NCBI GenBank assembly: GCA_014804655.1 | Contig: JAAUZK010000008.1 | Location: 53,108 to 99,029 of the forward strand | DNA length: 45,922 bases | Reading direction: 5' to 3' | Source: Lachnospiraceae bacterium | GTDB lineage: Bacteria > Bacillota > Clostridia > Lachnospirales > Lachnospiraceae | In this document: in pieces, positions 1-9,609 of the stretch | Position numbering within the stretch: the stretch's first letter is position 1 | Layout of the letters: each line of letters opens with the position of its first letter | Made by a program: the position numbers and the translations under genes | The notes under the pieces: model-generated | The model's database searches: none | Told to the model about the DNA's origin: nothing | The model's input: the letters and a program-made list of their open reading frames with translations, nothing else

Positions 1-228
1 TCAAGAAGAAGCAGTCTGGGAGCGATGACCAATCGTCTGGAGCATACCTATAATTACAATACGGGGGCATCTTTAGAACAGCTTAGTTCCAGAAGCCGTC
101 TGGAAGATCTGGATTTCCCGAAGGCAATCTCCGATAAGAAGCAGAAGGAAGTCATGGGTCAATATAGAATGATGATGTTGCGGCAGCAGATGAATAATAA
201 GAGTATGATAACGAGTATGTTCTTCTGA
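1..228 (+). CDS. Flagellin-like protein, C-terminal part (5' end outside window)
   Basis: Frame 1 is open from the first base to the TGA at 226-228, giving 75 visible residues, so the real start lies upstream of the window. The visible stretch begins with a serine/arginine segment followed by LGAMTNRLEHT, which resembles the LGAxQNRLEHT signature at the start of the C-terminal D0/D1 helices of flagellins. The helix that follows (LEDLDFPKAISDKKQKEVMG) occupies the place of the usual I-R-D-x-D-MA-E segment, but the ending is methionine- and glutamine-rich (MMMLRQQM) instead of the usual LAQANQ type. It may be a divergent flagellin or flagellin-like structural protein rather than the main filament subunit. 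Family assignment rests on this short segment. A hairpin terminator follows about 70 bases after the stop. Confidence 0.6.
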   Translation, partial: SRRSSLGAMTNRLEHTYNYNTGASLEQLSSRSRLEDLDFPKAISDKKQKEVMGQYRMMMLRQQMNNKSMITSMFF

Positions 229-295
229 TCCGGATCAGGTCACTATAAAAAACGTTAGGCAATTGGTAACTGTACAATTATGAAATGATGATGTA

Positions 296-340
296 ACACC
301 CCGAAGAATATGTTTTATGCATGTTCGGCGGGGTGTTTTC
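296..340 (+). terminator. Intrinsic terminator after flagellin-like gene
   Basis: A stem of about 16 bp with one or two mismatches (ACACCCCGAAGAATATG at 296-312 against the arm at 320-336) has a 7-nt loop and ends in a run of T. It lies 68 bases after the stop codon and before the promoter at 361. Confidence 0.8.
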
Positions 341-360
341 GTTTATTGCATAAAAAGCGC

Positions 361-389
361 TTGACAGAAGTACTGTGAAAGTATATGAT
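361..389 (+). promoter_or_regulatory. Sigma-A type promoter of first Uma2 gene
   Basis: A perfect TTGACA (361-366), a 17-nt spacer and TATGAT (384-389) are present. The same arrangement recurs at 9752-9780 before the paralogous gene, which supports it. The predicted leader is about 230 nt. Confidence 0.8.
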
Positions 390-455
390 AAATCCAACAA
401 GAGTAATCAATGAACCGTGCATTCGCACATTCGGGCAATTTCTGCCGCTTACTCA
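382..455 (+). repeat. Direct repeat copy A (promoter/leader shared with 9772-9847)
   Basis: About 74 bases covering the -10 box and early leader are almost identical to 9772-9847, including ATCAATGAACCGTGCATTCG and the segment GGCAATTTCTGCCGCTTACT. A second shared block runs from about 585 into the coding start and matches the block beginning at about 9874. Copy A carries roughly 100 extra bases between the two blocks. This marks a duplication of the whole gene with its control region. Confidence 0.85.
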
Positions 456-498
456 AAAAACCAATCAAATAGCGGCAGAGGTAGCCGAGCGAATGTGC
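425..498 (+). promoter_or_regulatory. Long leader hairpin upstream of first Uma2 gene
   Basis: The outer arms GCACATTCG (425-433) and CGAATGTGC (490-498) pair perfectly. The inner arms CTGCCGCT (442-449) and AGCGGCAG (471-478) also pair perfectly around an A-rich loop. No T tract follows, so it is not a simple terminator. The inner stem is kept in the second gene's leader at 9833-9870, but the outer stem is not. Confidence 0.6.
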
Positions 499-628
499 TT
501 GTGTTCCTTAGTATCTTATGTAGTGCTTGGATTGCTGTACAGTATAGATATTGAATAAGGCTGTATGACAAAAGCGGTGCAGGACAGCAGTCTACCTTCT
601 GCCGGAACGAAGAAGGAGGACTATATTG

Positions 629-1315
629 ATGGAACATGTGGCACTTGAAAGAGAGGAATATTTCATGGCGATTGAAGGAAGAAAGACTAAAACAGCCGCA
701 CAGGTGATTCAGGAGGAAGAATGCGATACTGAAGAAGGCGGAAGATTTCCCAAAAGAGGGTTATATACCACCGCGGATATTGAAGCGCTGCCGGAGGGAG
801 AACGGGCGGAGCTGATTGACGGCGAGATGTTTATGATGGCGACACCTACATGGGCACATCAGACTCTTCTTGTGGGAATGAGTGCTGATATTAGACAGTA
901 TATCAGGGAGCATAAAGGCAGATGTAAAGTAGTACCGGCGCCCTTTGGAGTCTATATCAAAGATGATGAGCGCAACTTTGTGGAACCGGATATTATCGTG
1001 ATCTGTGACAGGGACAAGTTGGATAATAAGGGCTGCCACGGAGCACCGGACTGGGTGATCGAGATCGTATCTCCGTCCAGTAAATATATGGATCGTGTGA
1101 GAAAGCTTGCACTGTATAAGGAAGCAGGGGTACGTGAGTACTGGATCGTAGACCCCATGCAGAGAAATGTTACGGTATATGATCTGGAGCATGGCAATGA
1201 TCTAAATGTTTATTCTTTTACCGACCGGGTAAAAGTGGGAATTTATGAAGAGTTCGAGATAGACTTTAACGAATATCTGGAAGAATTGAAGGAGTTTGAA
1301 GCGGGTGGTGAGTGA
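629..1315 (+). CDS. Uma2-type PD-(D/E)XK endonuclease family protein, copy 1
   Basis: The product is 228 residues and matches the Uma2/DUF820 family, whose fold is that of PD-(D/E)XK nucleases; the biological role of the family is not settled. Visible signatures are ELIDGE in the N-terminal third, FVEPDIIVICD in the middle, then APDWVIEIVSPSS and YKEAGVREYWIVDP, which carry the acidic and lysine positions expected of the active site. ATG at 629 is preferred over an in-frame TTG at 626 because AGGAGGA at 614-620 is well spaced and the paralogue at 9918 starts at the same residue (MEHVALE). The first roughly 40 residues are an extension before the usual family start. It has its own promoter and a structured leader, and is closely related to the gene at 9918-10595. 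Confidence 0.85.
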   Translation: MEHVALEREEYFMAIEGRKTKTAAQVIQEEECDTEEGGRFPKRGLYTTADIEALPEGERAELIDGEMFMMATPTWAHQTLLVGMSADIRQYIREHKGRCKVVPAPFGVYIKDDERNFVEPDIIVICDRDKLDNKGCHGAPDWVIEIVSPSSKYMDRVRKLALYKEAGVREYWIVDPMQRNVTVYDLEHGNDLNVYSFTDRVKVGIYEEFEIDFNEYLEELKEFEAGGE

Positions 1316-1442
1316 GGGCCTCATCATAGTATACAGAGGACATGTAAGAGACCATGGGTGGTCTTTGGTCTGTTGACTGAAATAACAAGAAAAAAGACGA
1401 ACCGGAAATAGAAGGAAAAAATAATTTAGGAATAAAAGAAAA

Positions 1443-1485
1443 AGGCGGTTGAACGATCATGAGATCATTCAGCCGCTTCTTTATG
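1443..1485. terminator. Bidirectional terminator between convergent genes
   Basis: The arms GGCGGTTGAACGATC (444-458 past 1000) and GATCATTCAGCCGC form a 14-15 bp stem with an ATGA loop. T-rich sequence follows on the plus strand and a T-rich run follows on the minus strand. It lies between the end of the Uma2 gene (1315) and the end of the minus-strand giant gene (1532), so it can serve both. Confidence 0.8.
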
Positions 1486-1531
1486 TAATAGGAAATTGTT
1501 CCGTTTTTTCGAGTTCGCGAAGCAGATCCTA

Positions 1532-4500
1532 TTATTTTACTTTGACAGTATATTTTACTGTAGTTGCCTTTTCATTGTCTGCCTGTCCGTAGAACGTGAC
1601 TCTGAACTGCAGGCTGTAGGTCTTTCCTTTTATTGCATTCGGTGTGTTGCATAAGGTGATGACACCGTTAGCGTAATTACAGGTGAATGTATCGCTGTTG
1701 TTCATCAGCTCCACGTTCGTGACGACCGGATTCTCCGCGCCTTTCAGGGTGGCGGATACATTCCGCGTGATTCCCTCATAGGAACCGCTGAAGAAGGTGG
1801 CATTGTTAGGTATGACAGTAACCTTGGGTTTGCCCTGCTTTAATTTAATGTTGATATCCGGTGTAATGTAGCGTATCGTAGCGCCCTCAGCATTTTCAAT
1901 AGTGAGGTTGATCTTCACTTTATAATTATATTTCGTGATCAGCGCTGCATCTGGTTTCGCATGGATGATTACCTTATTATCCACACATTCTGCATTGAGC
2001 AGATGGGCGGCCCTGCCGGAGAGTCGTACACCGGTGATGTTTCCGTTCAACGATTTCAGTGCAGGTGTTGCTGTCACAAAGGTGCCCTCGCGGTTTAGTA
2101 CGTCGATGCTTCCTTTCGTGGAAACCTTGACTGCTTTATCCATGGCTACGTCTACAATCTTGATGGTGAGTGGCGTGCTTACCGTCAGTGTATCGGTCGC
2201 TTTTACATTGACCTTGAACTTATAGCTGCCCTTGGCAACGACGGTGTTATTCAGCTTCGCAATTACCTGATTTTCGGTTTGGTCAAAGGCAAATACGATG
2301 CCGGTGTTGATGATATTGCGTGATTTGGCATCGGCAGCGCTGACACTTACGTTAAGCGGGTCAAACTTCGCTCCGTCTTTCCACATCACTGTGGTGGTCG
2401 CCGAATCATATGCCATTGTCGCCGTGTTGGTGTTGAGCTGCAGTGTGGTCTTGCCCAGCTTGGCGGCAGGTTTGTTTCCGCTTACCTTGATGGTGAACGG
2501 AACGGTAACTTCATCCGTCCATGTTGTATCGGTCAGGATGAGTTTTGCCTTGTATGTTGTGTTTTTGCTGATCTGCTTACTCAGTTTTAGGTAAAGATAT
2601 CCGTTCTCGGAAATAAGAGAAAAACCGGCATCTTGTGTGGGTTGATCGAGATGAGCAGTCATGCCTTTGTGTGCATATCCCTGCGGATGGTTTACGTGCG
2701 GATCGAGTTGTGCGCTGTCAAGTCCGATGGTCGGATAGAGCGTTATGGATGTCTTTTCAATGATACCCTTGGGGGCATTCTTTTCCACACCGACTGTAAA
2801 GTTTGTTGTAACATCTTTATATCCGGTGAAATGTAATGTAAGAGTGCCTTTTTTATTACAGTTGGTTGTCAGATCCGGACTCTTAGCCTTAAGATACCAA
2901 TAGCCATGTGGATTCTCTACCGTGAAGTCGCAGCCGGTCAGTTCCATACTTTCCAGAACTTCATCTGACGCGACCTCTAATATGCTGTTCTCCCAGTCCT
3001 TGTAGAACAGGTTTACTTTCGTGTTCTGTTTGATCTTATATTTCGGTGCCTGTTCTACTACTTTAACGGTGAATGCCACATTGTTGTAGTCGAACTCTTC
3101 TGTACCTAATTTAACTTTGCCCTGCAGGGTAAGCTTGTAGCTTCCTTTGGCGATGCCATCGGCTGCTGTAATGACATATTTTGCCTGCGATGCATTAGCT
3201 TGTGTAGCATCTGCCGCGGCAGGACCTGCCCCAGTTAAAGTGAATTTAGCTGCATCGTCTCCCACAAGAGAGGCACTCGTCACCTGATATCCGTCGCTAG
3301 GATAGAGGGTAAATGTCGTGCCTGTAGTCTGCCACAGATTGACTGTGACGGTGTCCTCGCTGATGTTGGGCTTCACATCGGTAACGTACAGGAAGATGTC
3401 TTTCTGTGTCTTCGCCTTATCGTTTGCTGTCAAAGTAATCTTTGCCATGCCCGCGGCTTTGATTGTAAGCGGTATGTTGTAGCCGCTGCCTTCGGCAGTT
3501 ACTTTTCCGGTTGTGATCACCTTGGCATTGTTGTTCTTCACTGTCAGTTTGGTTGCGCCTGTTACAGTCACATGGACGGTGCCGTTATTGTTATTTACAT
3601 TGCTGTCCAGTTTGCCGCGATAAGTGCCCTGCGAAGCGTCATCCGCTGTAAAGTTGTCTACGGCAGTTACTTGGATATCTGCTGCTTCTTCGTCTACTAC
3701 GGTTACTTTGTACTGTGCTTTATATGTCTTGCCGTCCTTGAAGGTTACCTGCGCTTTGACGGTGGTCGTGCCGGTTCCCTGAGCGGTCAGAGTAGTAGTC
3801 GTTCCGCTTACAGGATTTACTTTGGCAACGGATTCTTTTGCGCTGCTCCATGTGACATTCTCTGCATAGGCAGACAGATCAAGCTGTGCGCCGTTCATGT
3901 TCCAGATGACGGAAAGTTCGGTATCAGTGCCCTGACGCAGCGAGTTGCTGTCTGCGCCGATGGCGATGCCTGTTACAGTGCTGAGTGCCACGGAAAGTTC
4001 CGTCTCGTAAGGTATGGCATTCGAGTCAGTCGGATCCTTGTACTTAGCCGCAAATGCTTTAGCCTGCATGCCGGCGAACTGTTTCAGGGATACATCCGGA
4101 TACATCCATTCCCATCCGGCAGGGAGCTCTACATCATAAAGGGTAAGCTGTTCGTTAGTCAGCGCGGTCAGTTCTGACGGAATATTTACATCGTCCGCAG
4201 TGGTGACCGTCTGTACGGTTATCTTACATTCTGCCGTCTTCGTGTCGGACTTCGTGCCGGACTTCGTGGTGACAGTGGCACTGATCTTAGCGGTTCCTCT
4301 CGCATGGGCCGTTACTATGGCCGCCAGCGGATCATTTGTTTTCGCGGCGACGGAAGCAACAGCCGGTTGGTCGGATGTCCATGTAATCTTGTCTACTGTG
4401 GTGTCGCTGGGAGTGAGGTACAGTTTCAATTGTTGCATATTCGGCATCTGGGCTACGGGCTGTCCCTTTGAATCCAGATATAGTGTACATTCACTTTCAT

Positions 4501-7500
4501 TCAGCGTAACGCCGGTCAGGGTATCCCTGCTTACGGTCACATTACATTCCAGAATCGGTCCGTTCTTGACTTCGGCCAGAATTTTAGCACTACCTGCGCC
4601 TTCCGGTGTTACGACACCGTCTTTTGTTACTGTTGCTACACTTTCATCATTGCTGCTCCAGGTGACGGAGGAACTGATATCGTTTGTGCCGTTGCTTACT
4701 TTCAGCGTTTCTGCCTGACTGGGTGTCCAAGTGGACAGATTGAAAGACAGTTCAGTCCGGCTCAGCGTATAATTGAATACCTGTACGGTACAGGAAGTTG
4801 TCTTGCCGTTATGGGTAGTGGCTGTGATCTTAGCTGTACCCACACTCACGGCAGTCACAGTTCCGTCTGTGCCTACTGTGGCAACGGAAGTGTTGTCGCT
4901 GGTCCATGTGACATTCTTATTGGTCGCATTGTCAGGCTTGACGGTTGCTGTCAGCTTTTCGGTCTGGTTAAGCTGCATGTTCAGCGTTGTTTTATTCAGG
5001 CTCACACTGGTGGCGTTTACCACGGTGCTTGTGCCTCTCACGGCGAGGTAGCCGATTTCAGAGCGGGAGCTTCCGTCTACGCTTACAGCCGTGATCCGAT
5101 AGGCTTCTTTCGGGTCAATATTTTTTAAGTCGGATGCGGTGAAGTAGTAGTAGTTTCCGTTTGTGGCGGAGGATGCCGTGAATGTATGAATGACATCCGT
5201 GTCATATGGCTTCGTGATCGTTACGGTTACGGGATATGCATAGGAGCCGAAACCGTAGTATGCATTGGTGGCGCTGTCGTCATTAAACCATACGCTGCTG
5301 TTGCCGAAGGTTTCCCATTCACCGTATTCTTTGGTGGCATTGTAGGCTGTTGAATAATAGTCAGTTCCATTATCAAGCCTGATTCCGAGACGTCCCGATT
5401 TGGTGAGTTTAGCATAATATCCGACATATCCTTCCGGTACGTCTTTTAAGTATAAATAGAAGTTCGAGCCCGACCATGAGGCGTGATCTGCCTTCCATCC
5501 GGAAATGGGTTTGCCCAGTCGGTCGAAGAGTTCAAGTTTATAGCCGCCATTGTTCCAATGAGCAAGAGCTGTTTTTGCCTCCACTTTGCTATTATGGTCA
5601 TGGATATAGTTGCCGGCAAGCTGTTCTGAGGAGAATGCGAAACAAATACCTTTTCCGGAACTGTCCGACCATTCATACATCCATTGGCTGTTCATATAGA
5701 ACTTTTCATCGTCATATACATAGATGTTATGGCTGTACAGATGCTTACCGTTCTGGGAATAGCGTATCTGGTAAATGCCTTCAACCAGTCCGTCAGAGTC
5801 CTGCCATGTGCCGGTATAGTTGATATATCCGTTGGCGGTTTTGCCGGTGAGAGCCGTTTTCTCTCCAACGGCAGTGCTGCCTGCACTTGTGTAAATCTGT
5901 GCGTCAATTGTCTGGCCGGCCTGCACGTTTTCAGTGGGAATATATACGTTTAGTTCCAGTTTCTTTAATAATGCCTTGTGGTAAAGGATCGCGCTGTTAT
6001 AGGCAGTTTTTGAGCTGGTGGTAGAACCAGAGGAATAGTTATACCATTTTACACTGGAATTTGTATGTGTAAATGAGCGCTCATTTCCTTCGGCATCTGT
6101 GTAAGTGTATATGAAATAAGCCTCTTTATCCTGGGGCGGTGCATAGCTTTCTCCCTGATCGTTTTTAAAATCCAGTGACAGCAGGGAATTTGTTATTTTA
6201 CCTTGTGCCTTTCCCATTACAACTCGGGAGGAACTGTTGTTGCAGACCGATACGGATACTTGGGTACCATCCGCTACGGTGGAGTCTGTCTTGACTTCAT
6301 ACACACCTTTCTTGTAATTATAGTGCTCGAATGTGATAAAGCCTTGATTTTCATAGGGAGCGTATAGTGTAATGCTCTTATCACGGATATTGTCAATGAA
6401 CGTATATCCCTTATCTGCCTCTATGTTATAGGTGAATGTCTTACTGTCGAATATGTTCCAGTAAGTGTCCTTCTTAAGCTTCTTAAGCTTATAGATAGCT
6501 TGCTGGCTGTTATATCCCGAGGCAATACCGCTGATATATTCTGTAATGTTCTCACCATTTTCATAGAATACAGGGCGTACTCTGGCAGGATCAATATTTG
6601 CACCACTAAGTCTGACATACAGATAATCGCCATAATTGTCGTACTCTTGATTGCTTGCACTCCATAAGCTATCTACAACGGCAGCGTTATCCACACAGAC
6701 TGCCTTCTCGTAGGTGACAGATGCTCCGTCAGTGGTAGTGACAACTGCACTGTAATATCCGGCAGACAGATATTTGGCAAAATAAACTGTTGCGGAAAGA
6801 CTTATGGAGTTCCCGTTTGTTAAATCGCCAATACTGAAGTAGCCGAAAACATCTTCATAAGGGTTATAGTAACTGCTATTGATATATATATTTGAAGATG
6901 AGGCGCTGCCTACGGGTGTTCCATTCTGATCAAGAAGAGTTACGTTTGCAATATTGTCTTTAGTATATGTTGCAGGGAGATTGTCAATATATACGCTTGC
7001 ATTAGTGGCATTGGGACGTATGTACTGTGTTTTTACCACAGAAGTATTGGCATCCGCGGCTGCAAAGGTGATCGAAGCTGTCTGTTGTAGCCATTCAGTA
7101 CCATAGTTGTCCGTCAAAGTGATCACGGCATCACAGGGAGTTCCCGCAGTGACGGTAATTCCCGTGTCGTTGCCGTCACTGTTCTTGAGGATATCCTTAA
7201 TGTAGTATATACCATCATAGGAATTTGTTTCAGTACCGGAAACCGTTATGTCGCCTATGGTGAGGGAAAGAGTATATTTTCTTTGGTAATCAGTTTTTAG
7301 TCCGGTCACTTTTATCAGGAACGGTCTTGCCTCACCCGACACGTAGTATTCCGGTGCAAGTGTGACTTCCTTTTTTGCACGTTGTGTTTGTTTCGTGTTT
7401 GCGATCCAGTTAGATTGTCCTGTAAGTAACGATGCAGGAAGTTTTGCCTCGGTGATCGTATCCGCGTTAATTTTGTTATCACCAAAGTTAGCAGATGTCA

Positions 7501-9559
7501 GTCGGCTCATCCCGGACAGATCCGGTAATTCTGTCAAGTCATTGTACATTAGATTAATGCTGGTCAGAGTCGTCAGAGTGTCAAGTCTGCCCACATCTGT
7601 TATAGTGTGTCCGGAGAAGCTGATACTTGTCAGGTTCTCTATGTGCTCGATACCCTGCAGAGAGCTGATATTACCCGAAGCGTTACTTCTGTCATAGTAG
7701 ATATTGGTCAGTTTCTCCAGTTTGTCACTGGTGATCTGATCAGAGTCTTCGATACCGATCTGTTTCTTAATATAGCTTCTGAATACCGTATCCGGGAATT
7801 CGGTGTCTTCGTAAGTCACAATCTCTTTCGTTGTAAAGATAAGAGGATTATCTTCTGTGCCGAGATTCTCGTAAGTTCTTTCCGCCAGTCTGCCGGATGG
7901 TTTGATATAGTATTCGTATTCTGTATTCGCAGACAGGTTGGATGCCTGAAGCGTGCCTGAGGCAGAAGTACTATCTTTGCGGTCAGATACATATCCGGAT
8001 GTAGACATCCAGGATGTATCCGATTTTTTTCGATAATATAAATAAAAATCGATACTGCTGTCTGCATAATAAAAGGGTGATAATTCTACAAGAGCACGCA
8101 GGCTGCCTGTCCCGACCTTTGAGGTCAGGTTGATCGTTGCGTCATTGATGTCTTTCGGTGTTATCGTAATCTCATCTGAATTAATGAGTTTTTTTTCACC
8201 GGCACCGATATATGTGGTCAGTGCTACGTTTGCTTTTCTTGCCCAATTCAGATCTACTGTTGCATAGTATTTATTTGGTATGGTGTTATAGTTCTCATCC
8301 TGATATTCCCGAGGGCTCATATTACCGCTCTGCAGACCGGCAGCGTCTGTGTAGTGCAGTTTCATGTCAAATATGGCTTCCTTGTTAGGATTATCTATTG
8401 TCCAGGCGATTTTAGCTCTTTGGTAGCCGATCTCTTCCACAGAGACGTCGCGGATAGATATCGAAGACTCTGTGACAGGGCCTTCCGTGGTGAATTGATC
8501 CGGAACCGTCAGGAAGTGGTAGCAGTATTTGCTATCGGTACTATTATAGTCGTAATACACCAGACGATAGTAATATGTTGTGTCCGGTTTAAGTATGCTG
8601 TCACCTTTAAAGGTGGCGGATACATCATAAGTATCGTTTTCATATCTGTAGTCATAGTCCAAATTTGTAAATTCGCCAATTATAAATGAGGAATCTGAGA
8701 GTTCGGCTTCTGTAATTCTGGATTTCCCTTTGAAGAAATCATCTGCAAGGGAGGACTCTGTTGTATATAGTATTCTAAAGCGATAAGAACTGTAGATACT
8801 CTCTTTAGAAATCGCAGAAAAGTCTGCCGAGTAGCTTCCCGGTGTCATCGTGACATCTGAAAGGTTGTATCCCTCCGGATCTTCCGTCAGATAGTCGCCT
8901 TCGCCATAAGGATTTATGGAGGACAGCATATCATCTTCGCCGGCATCATTGCCAGATACCGTGCCATCTTCTTCGACATTGGGAGTGTCATTTTCGATAG
9001 GATCGTCTTCAATGTCCGTGTCGTCGCCAGTATCGAAATCGTCATTATTAGATTCGTCACCGTTGTCGGGCGTGGTGCCGGAATCGTCGCCGGTGTTATT
9101 GGAACCATCACCGTTGTCGCTGTTGGAATCGCTGTCGCCGCTATCGGTATTGGCATCAGAATTGCCGGTGCCGTTATCGTTATTAGCACCGGAATTACTG
9201 CCGTCAGAACTGTTATCTGCGTCATTTCCATCGTTAGAACCGGCATCGGAATCGTTGTTGTCATCGCTATCTGATTCGTTGCCGGAATCTATGTTGTTGT
9301 CGTTACTGTTGCCGGAGTTGGCGTTATTGCCTGTGCCTGCTCCGGTTTGTTTATTTGTGCCGTCGAAAGCATCGGGCGTTCCGCCCGACTCATTCTCCGA
9401 CATCGGCGATACCGTCTCATTAGAAGAGGCGGTACTCATAATATCGCTGCCTGCGTCCGGCGACTTTGCGTACACCGGCATACCTGCGGGCAGGACATTG
9501 GAAATGATCAGTACGGCACAGAGGAGTGCGGTACATAATCTGCGTTTACGTTGTCTCAT
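1532..9559 (-). CDS. Giant secreted multi-domain surface protein (FN3-like, LRR, Big2 repeats)
   Basis: The product has 2675 residues. Residues 1-32 form a Sec signal peptide (basic start, hydrophobic core, cleavage near VYA-KS). Residues about 45-225 are an acidic Ser/Asn/Asp/Gly-rich linker. Three fibronectin-III-like blocks (about 235-580), a short leucine-rich-repeat segment (about 583-715), and a long stretch of beta-sandwich-like modules follow. Four bacterial Ig-like group 2 (Big2) type units lie at about 1510-1960, with W-S/T-S-x-x-x-S-V-A motifs, and about 700 residues of further ~110-residue beta repeats come after them. The C-terminus (TVKYTVKVK) has no LPXTG motif, hydrophobic tail or SLH domain, so attachment is unexplained. 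The family suggests an adhesin or matrix role. ATG at 9559 has AAAGGAG nine bases upstream. The promoter contains a poly-C tract; the gene is monocistronic and ends at a bidirectional terminator. Confidence 0.85.
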   Translation of the reverse strand: MRQRKRRLCTALLCAVLIISNVLPAGMPVYAKSPDAGSDIMSTASSNETVSPMSENESGGTPDAFDGTNKQTGAGTGNNANSGNSNDNNIDSGNESDSDDNNDSDAGSNDGNDADNSSDGSNSGANNDNGTGNSDANTDSGDSDSNSDNGDGSNNTGDDSGTTPDNGDESNNDDFDTGDDTDIEDDPIENDTPNVEEDGTVSGNDAGEDDMLSSINPYGEGDYLTEDPEGYNLSDVTMTPGSYSADFSAISKESIYSSYRFRILYTTESSLADDFFKGKSRITEAELSDSSFIIGEFTNLDYDYRYENDTYDVSATFKGDSILKPDTTYYYRLVYYDYNSTDSKYCYHFLTVPDQFTTEGPVTESSISIRDVSVEEIGYQRAKIAWTIDNPNKEAIFDMKLHYTDAAGLQSGNMSPREYQDENYNTIPNKYYATVDLNWARKANVALTTYIGAGEKKLINSDEITITPKDINDATINLTSKVGTGSLRALVELSPFYYADSSIDFYLYYRKKSDTSWMSTSGYVSDRKDSTSASGTLQASNLSANTEYEYYIKPSGRLAERTYENLGTEDNPLIFTTKEIVTYEDTEFPDTVFRSYIKKQIGIEDSDQITSDKLEKLTNIYYDRSNASGNISSLQGIEHIENLTSISFSGHTITDVGRLDTLTTLTSINLMYNDLTELPDLSGMSRLTSANFGDNKINADTITEAKLPASLLTGQSNWIANTKQTQRAKKEVTLAPEYYVSGEARPFLIKVTGLKTDYQRKYTLSLTIGDITVSGTETNSYDGIYYIKDILKNSDGNDTGITVTAGTPCDAVITLTDNYGTEWLQQTASITFAAADANTSVVKTQYIRPNATNASVYIDNLPATYTKDNIANVTLLDQNGTPVGSASSSNIYINSSYYNPYEDVFGYFSIGDLTNGNSISLSATVYFAKYLSAGYYSAVVTTTDGASVTYEKAVCVDNAAVVDSLWSASNQEYDNYGDYLYVRLSGANIDPARVRPVFYENGENITEYISGIASGYNSQQAIYKLKKLKKDTYWNIFDSKTFTYNIEADKGYTFIDNIRDKSITLYAPYENQGFITFEHYNYKKGVYEVKTDSTVADGTQVSVSVCNNSSSRVVMGKAQGKITNSLLSLDFKNDQGESYAPPQDKEAYFIYTYTDAEGNERSFTHTNSSVKWYNYSSGSTTSSKTAYNSAILYHKALLKKLELNVYIPTENVQAGQTIDAQIYTSAGSTAVGEKTALTGKTANGYINYTGTWQDSDGLVEGIYQIRYSQNGKHLYSHNIYVYDDEKFYMNSQWMYEWSDSSGKGICFAFSSEQLAGNYIHDHNSKVEAKTALAHWNNGGYKLELFDRLGKPISGWKADHASWSGSNFYLYLKDVPEGYVGYYAKLTKSGRLGIRLDNGTDYYSTAYNATKEYGEWETFGNSSVWFNDDSATNAYYGFGSYAYPVTVTITKPYDTDVIHTFTASSATNGNYYYFTASDLKNIDPKEAYRITAVSVDGSSRSEIGYLAVRGTSTVVNATSVSLNKTTLNMQLNQTEKLTATVKPDNATNKNVTWTSDNTSVATVGTDGTVTAVSVGTAKITATTHNGKTTSCTVQVFNYTLSRTELSFNLSTWTPSQAETLKVSNGTNDISSSVTWSSNDESVATVTKDGVVTPEGAGSAKILAEVKNGPILECNVTVSRDTLTGVTLNESECTLYLDSKGQPVAQMPNMQQLKLYLTPSDTTVDKITWTSDQPAVASVAAKTNDPLAAIVTAHARGTAKISATVTTKSGTKSDTKTAECKITVQTVTTADDVNIPSELTALTNEQLTLYDVELPAGWEWMYPDVSLKQFAGMQAKAFAAKYKDPTDSNAIPYETELSVALSTVTGIAIGADSNSLRQGTDTELSVIWNMNGAQLDLSAYAENVTWSSAKESVAKVNPVSGTTTTLTAQGTGTTTVKAQVTFKDGKTYKAQYKVTVVDEEAADIQVTAVDNFTADDASQGTYRGKLDSNVNNNNGTVHVTVTGATKLTVKNNNAKVITTGKVTAEGSGYNIPLTIKAAGMAKITLTANDKAKTQKDIFLYVTDVKPNISEDTVTVNLWQTTGTTFTLYPSDGYQVTSASLVGDDAAKFTLTGAGPAAADATQANASQAKYVITAADGIAKGSYKLTLQGKVKLGTEEFDYNNVAFTVKVVEQAPKYKIKQNTKVNLFYKDWENSILEVASDEVLESMELTGCDFTVENPHGYWYLKAKSPDLTTNCNKKGTLTLHFTGYKDVTTNFTVGVEKNAPKGIIEKTSITLYPTIGLDSAQLDPHVNHPQGYAHKGMTAHLDQPTQDAGFSLISENGYLYLKLSKQISKNTTYKAKLILTDTTWTDEVTVPFTIKVSGNKPAAKLGKTTLQLNTNTATMAYDSATTTVMWKDGAKFDPLNVSVSAADAKSRNIINTGIVFAFDQTENQVIAKLNNTVVAKGSYKFKVNVKATDTLTVSTPLTIKIVDVAMDKAVKVSTKGSIDVLNREGTFVTATPALKSLNGNITGVRLSGRAAHLLNAECVDNKVIIHAKPDAALITKYNYKVKINLTIENAEGATIRYITPDINIKLKQGKPKVTVIPNNATFFSGSYEGITRNVSATLKGAENPVVTNVELMNNSDTFTCNYANGVITLCNTPNAIKGKTYSLQFRVTFYGQADNEKATTVKYTVKVK

Positions 9560-9609
9560 AATTTCCTTCTCCTTTACGTGTTTGATAGAAATGCATAATA
9601 AATCAGCTT

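Noticed and set aside
1532..1600. LPXTG sorting signal at the end of the giant protein
   Set aside because: The C-terminus reads TVKYTVKVK with no LPXTG-like motif and no hydrophobic tail with basic end.
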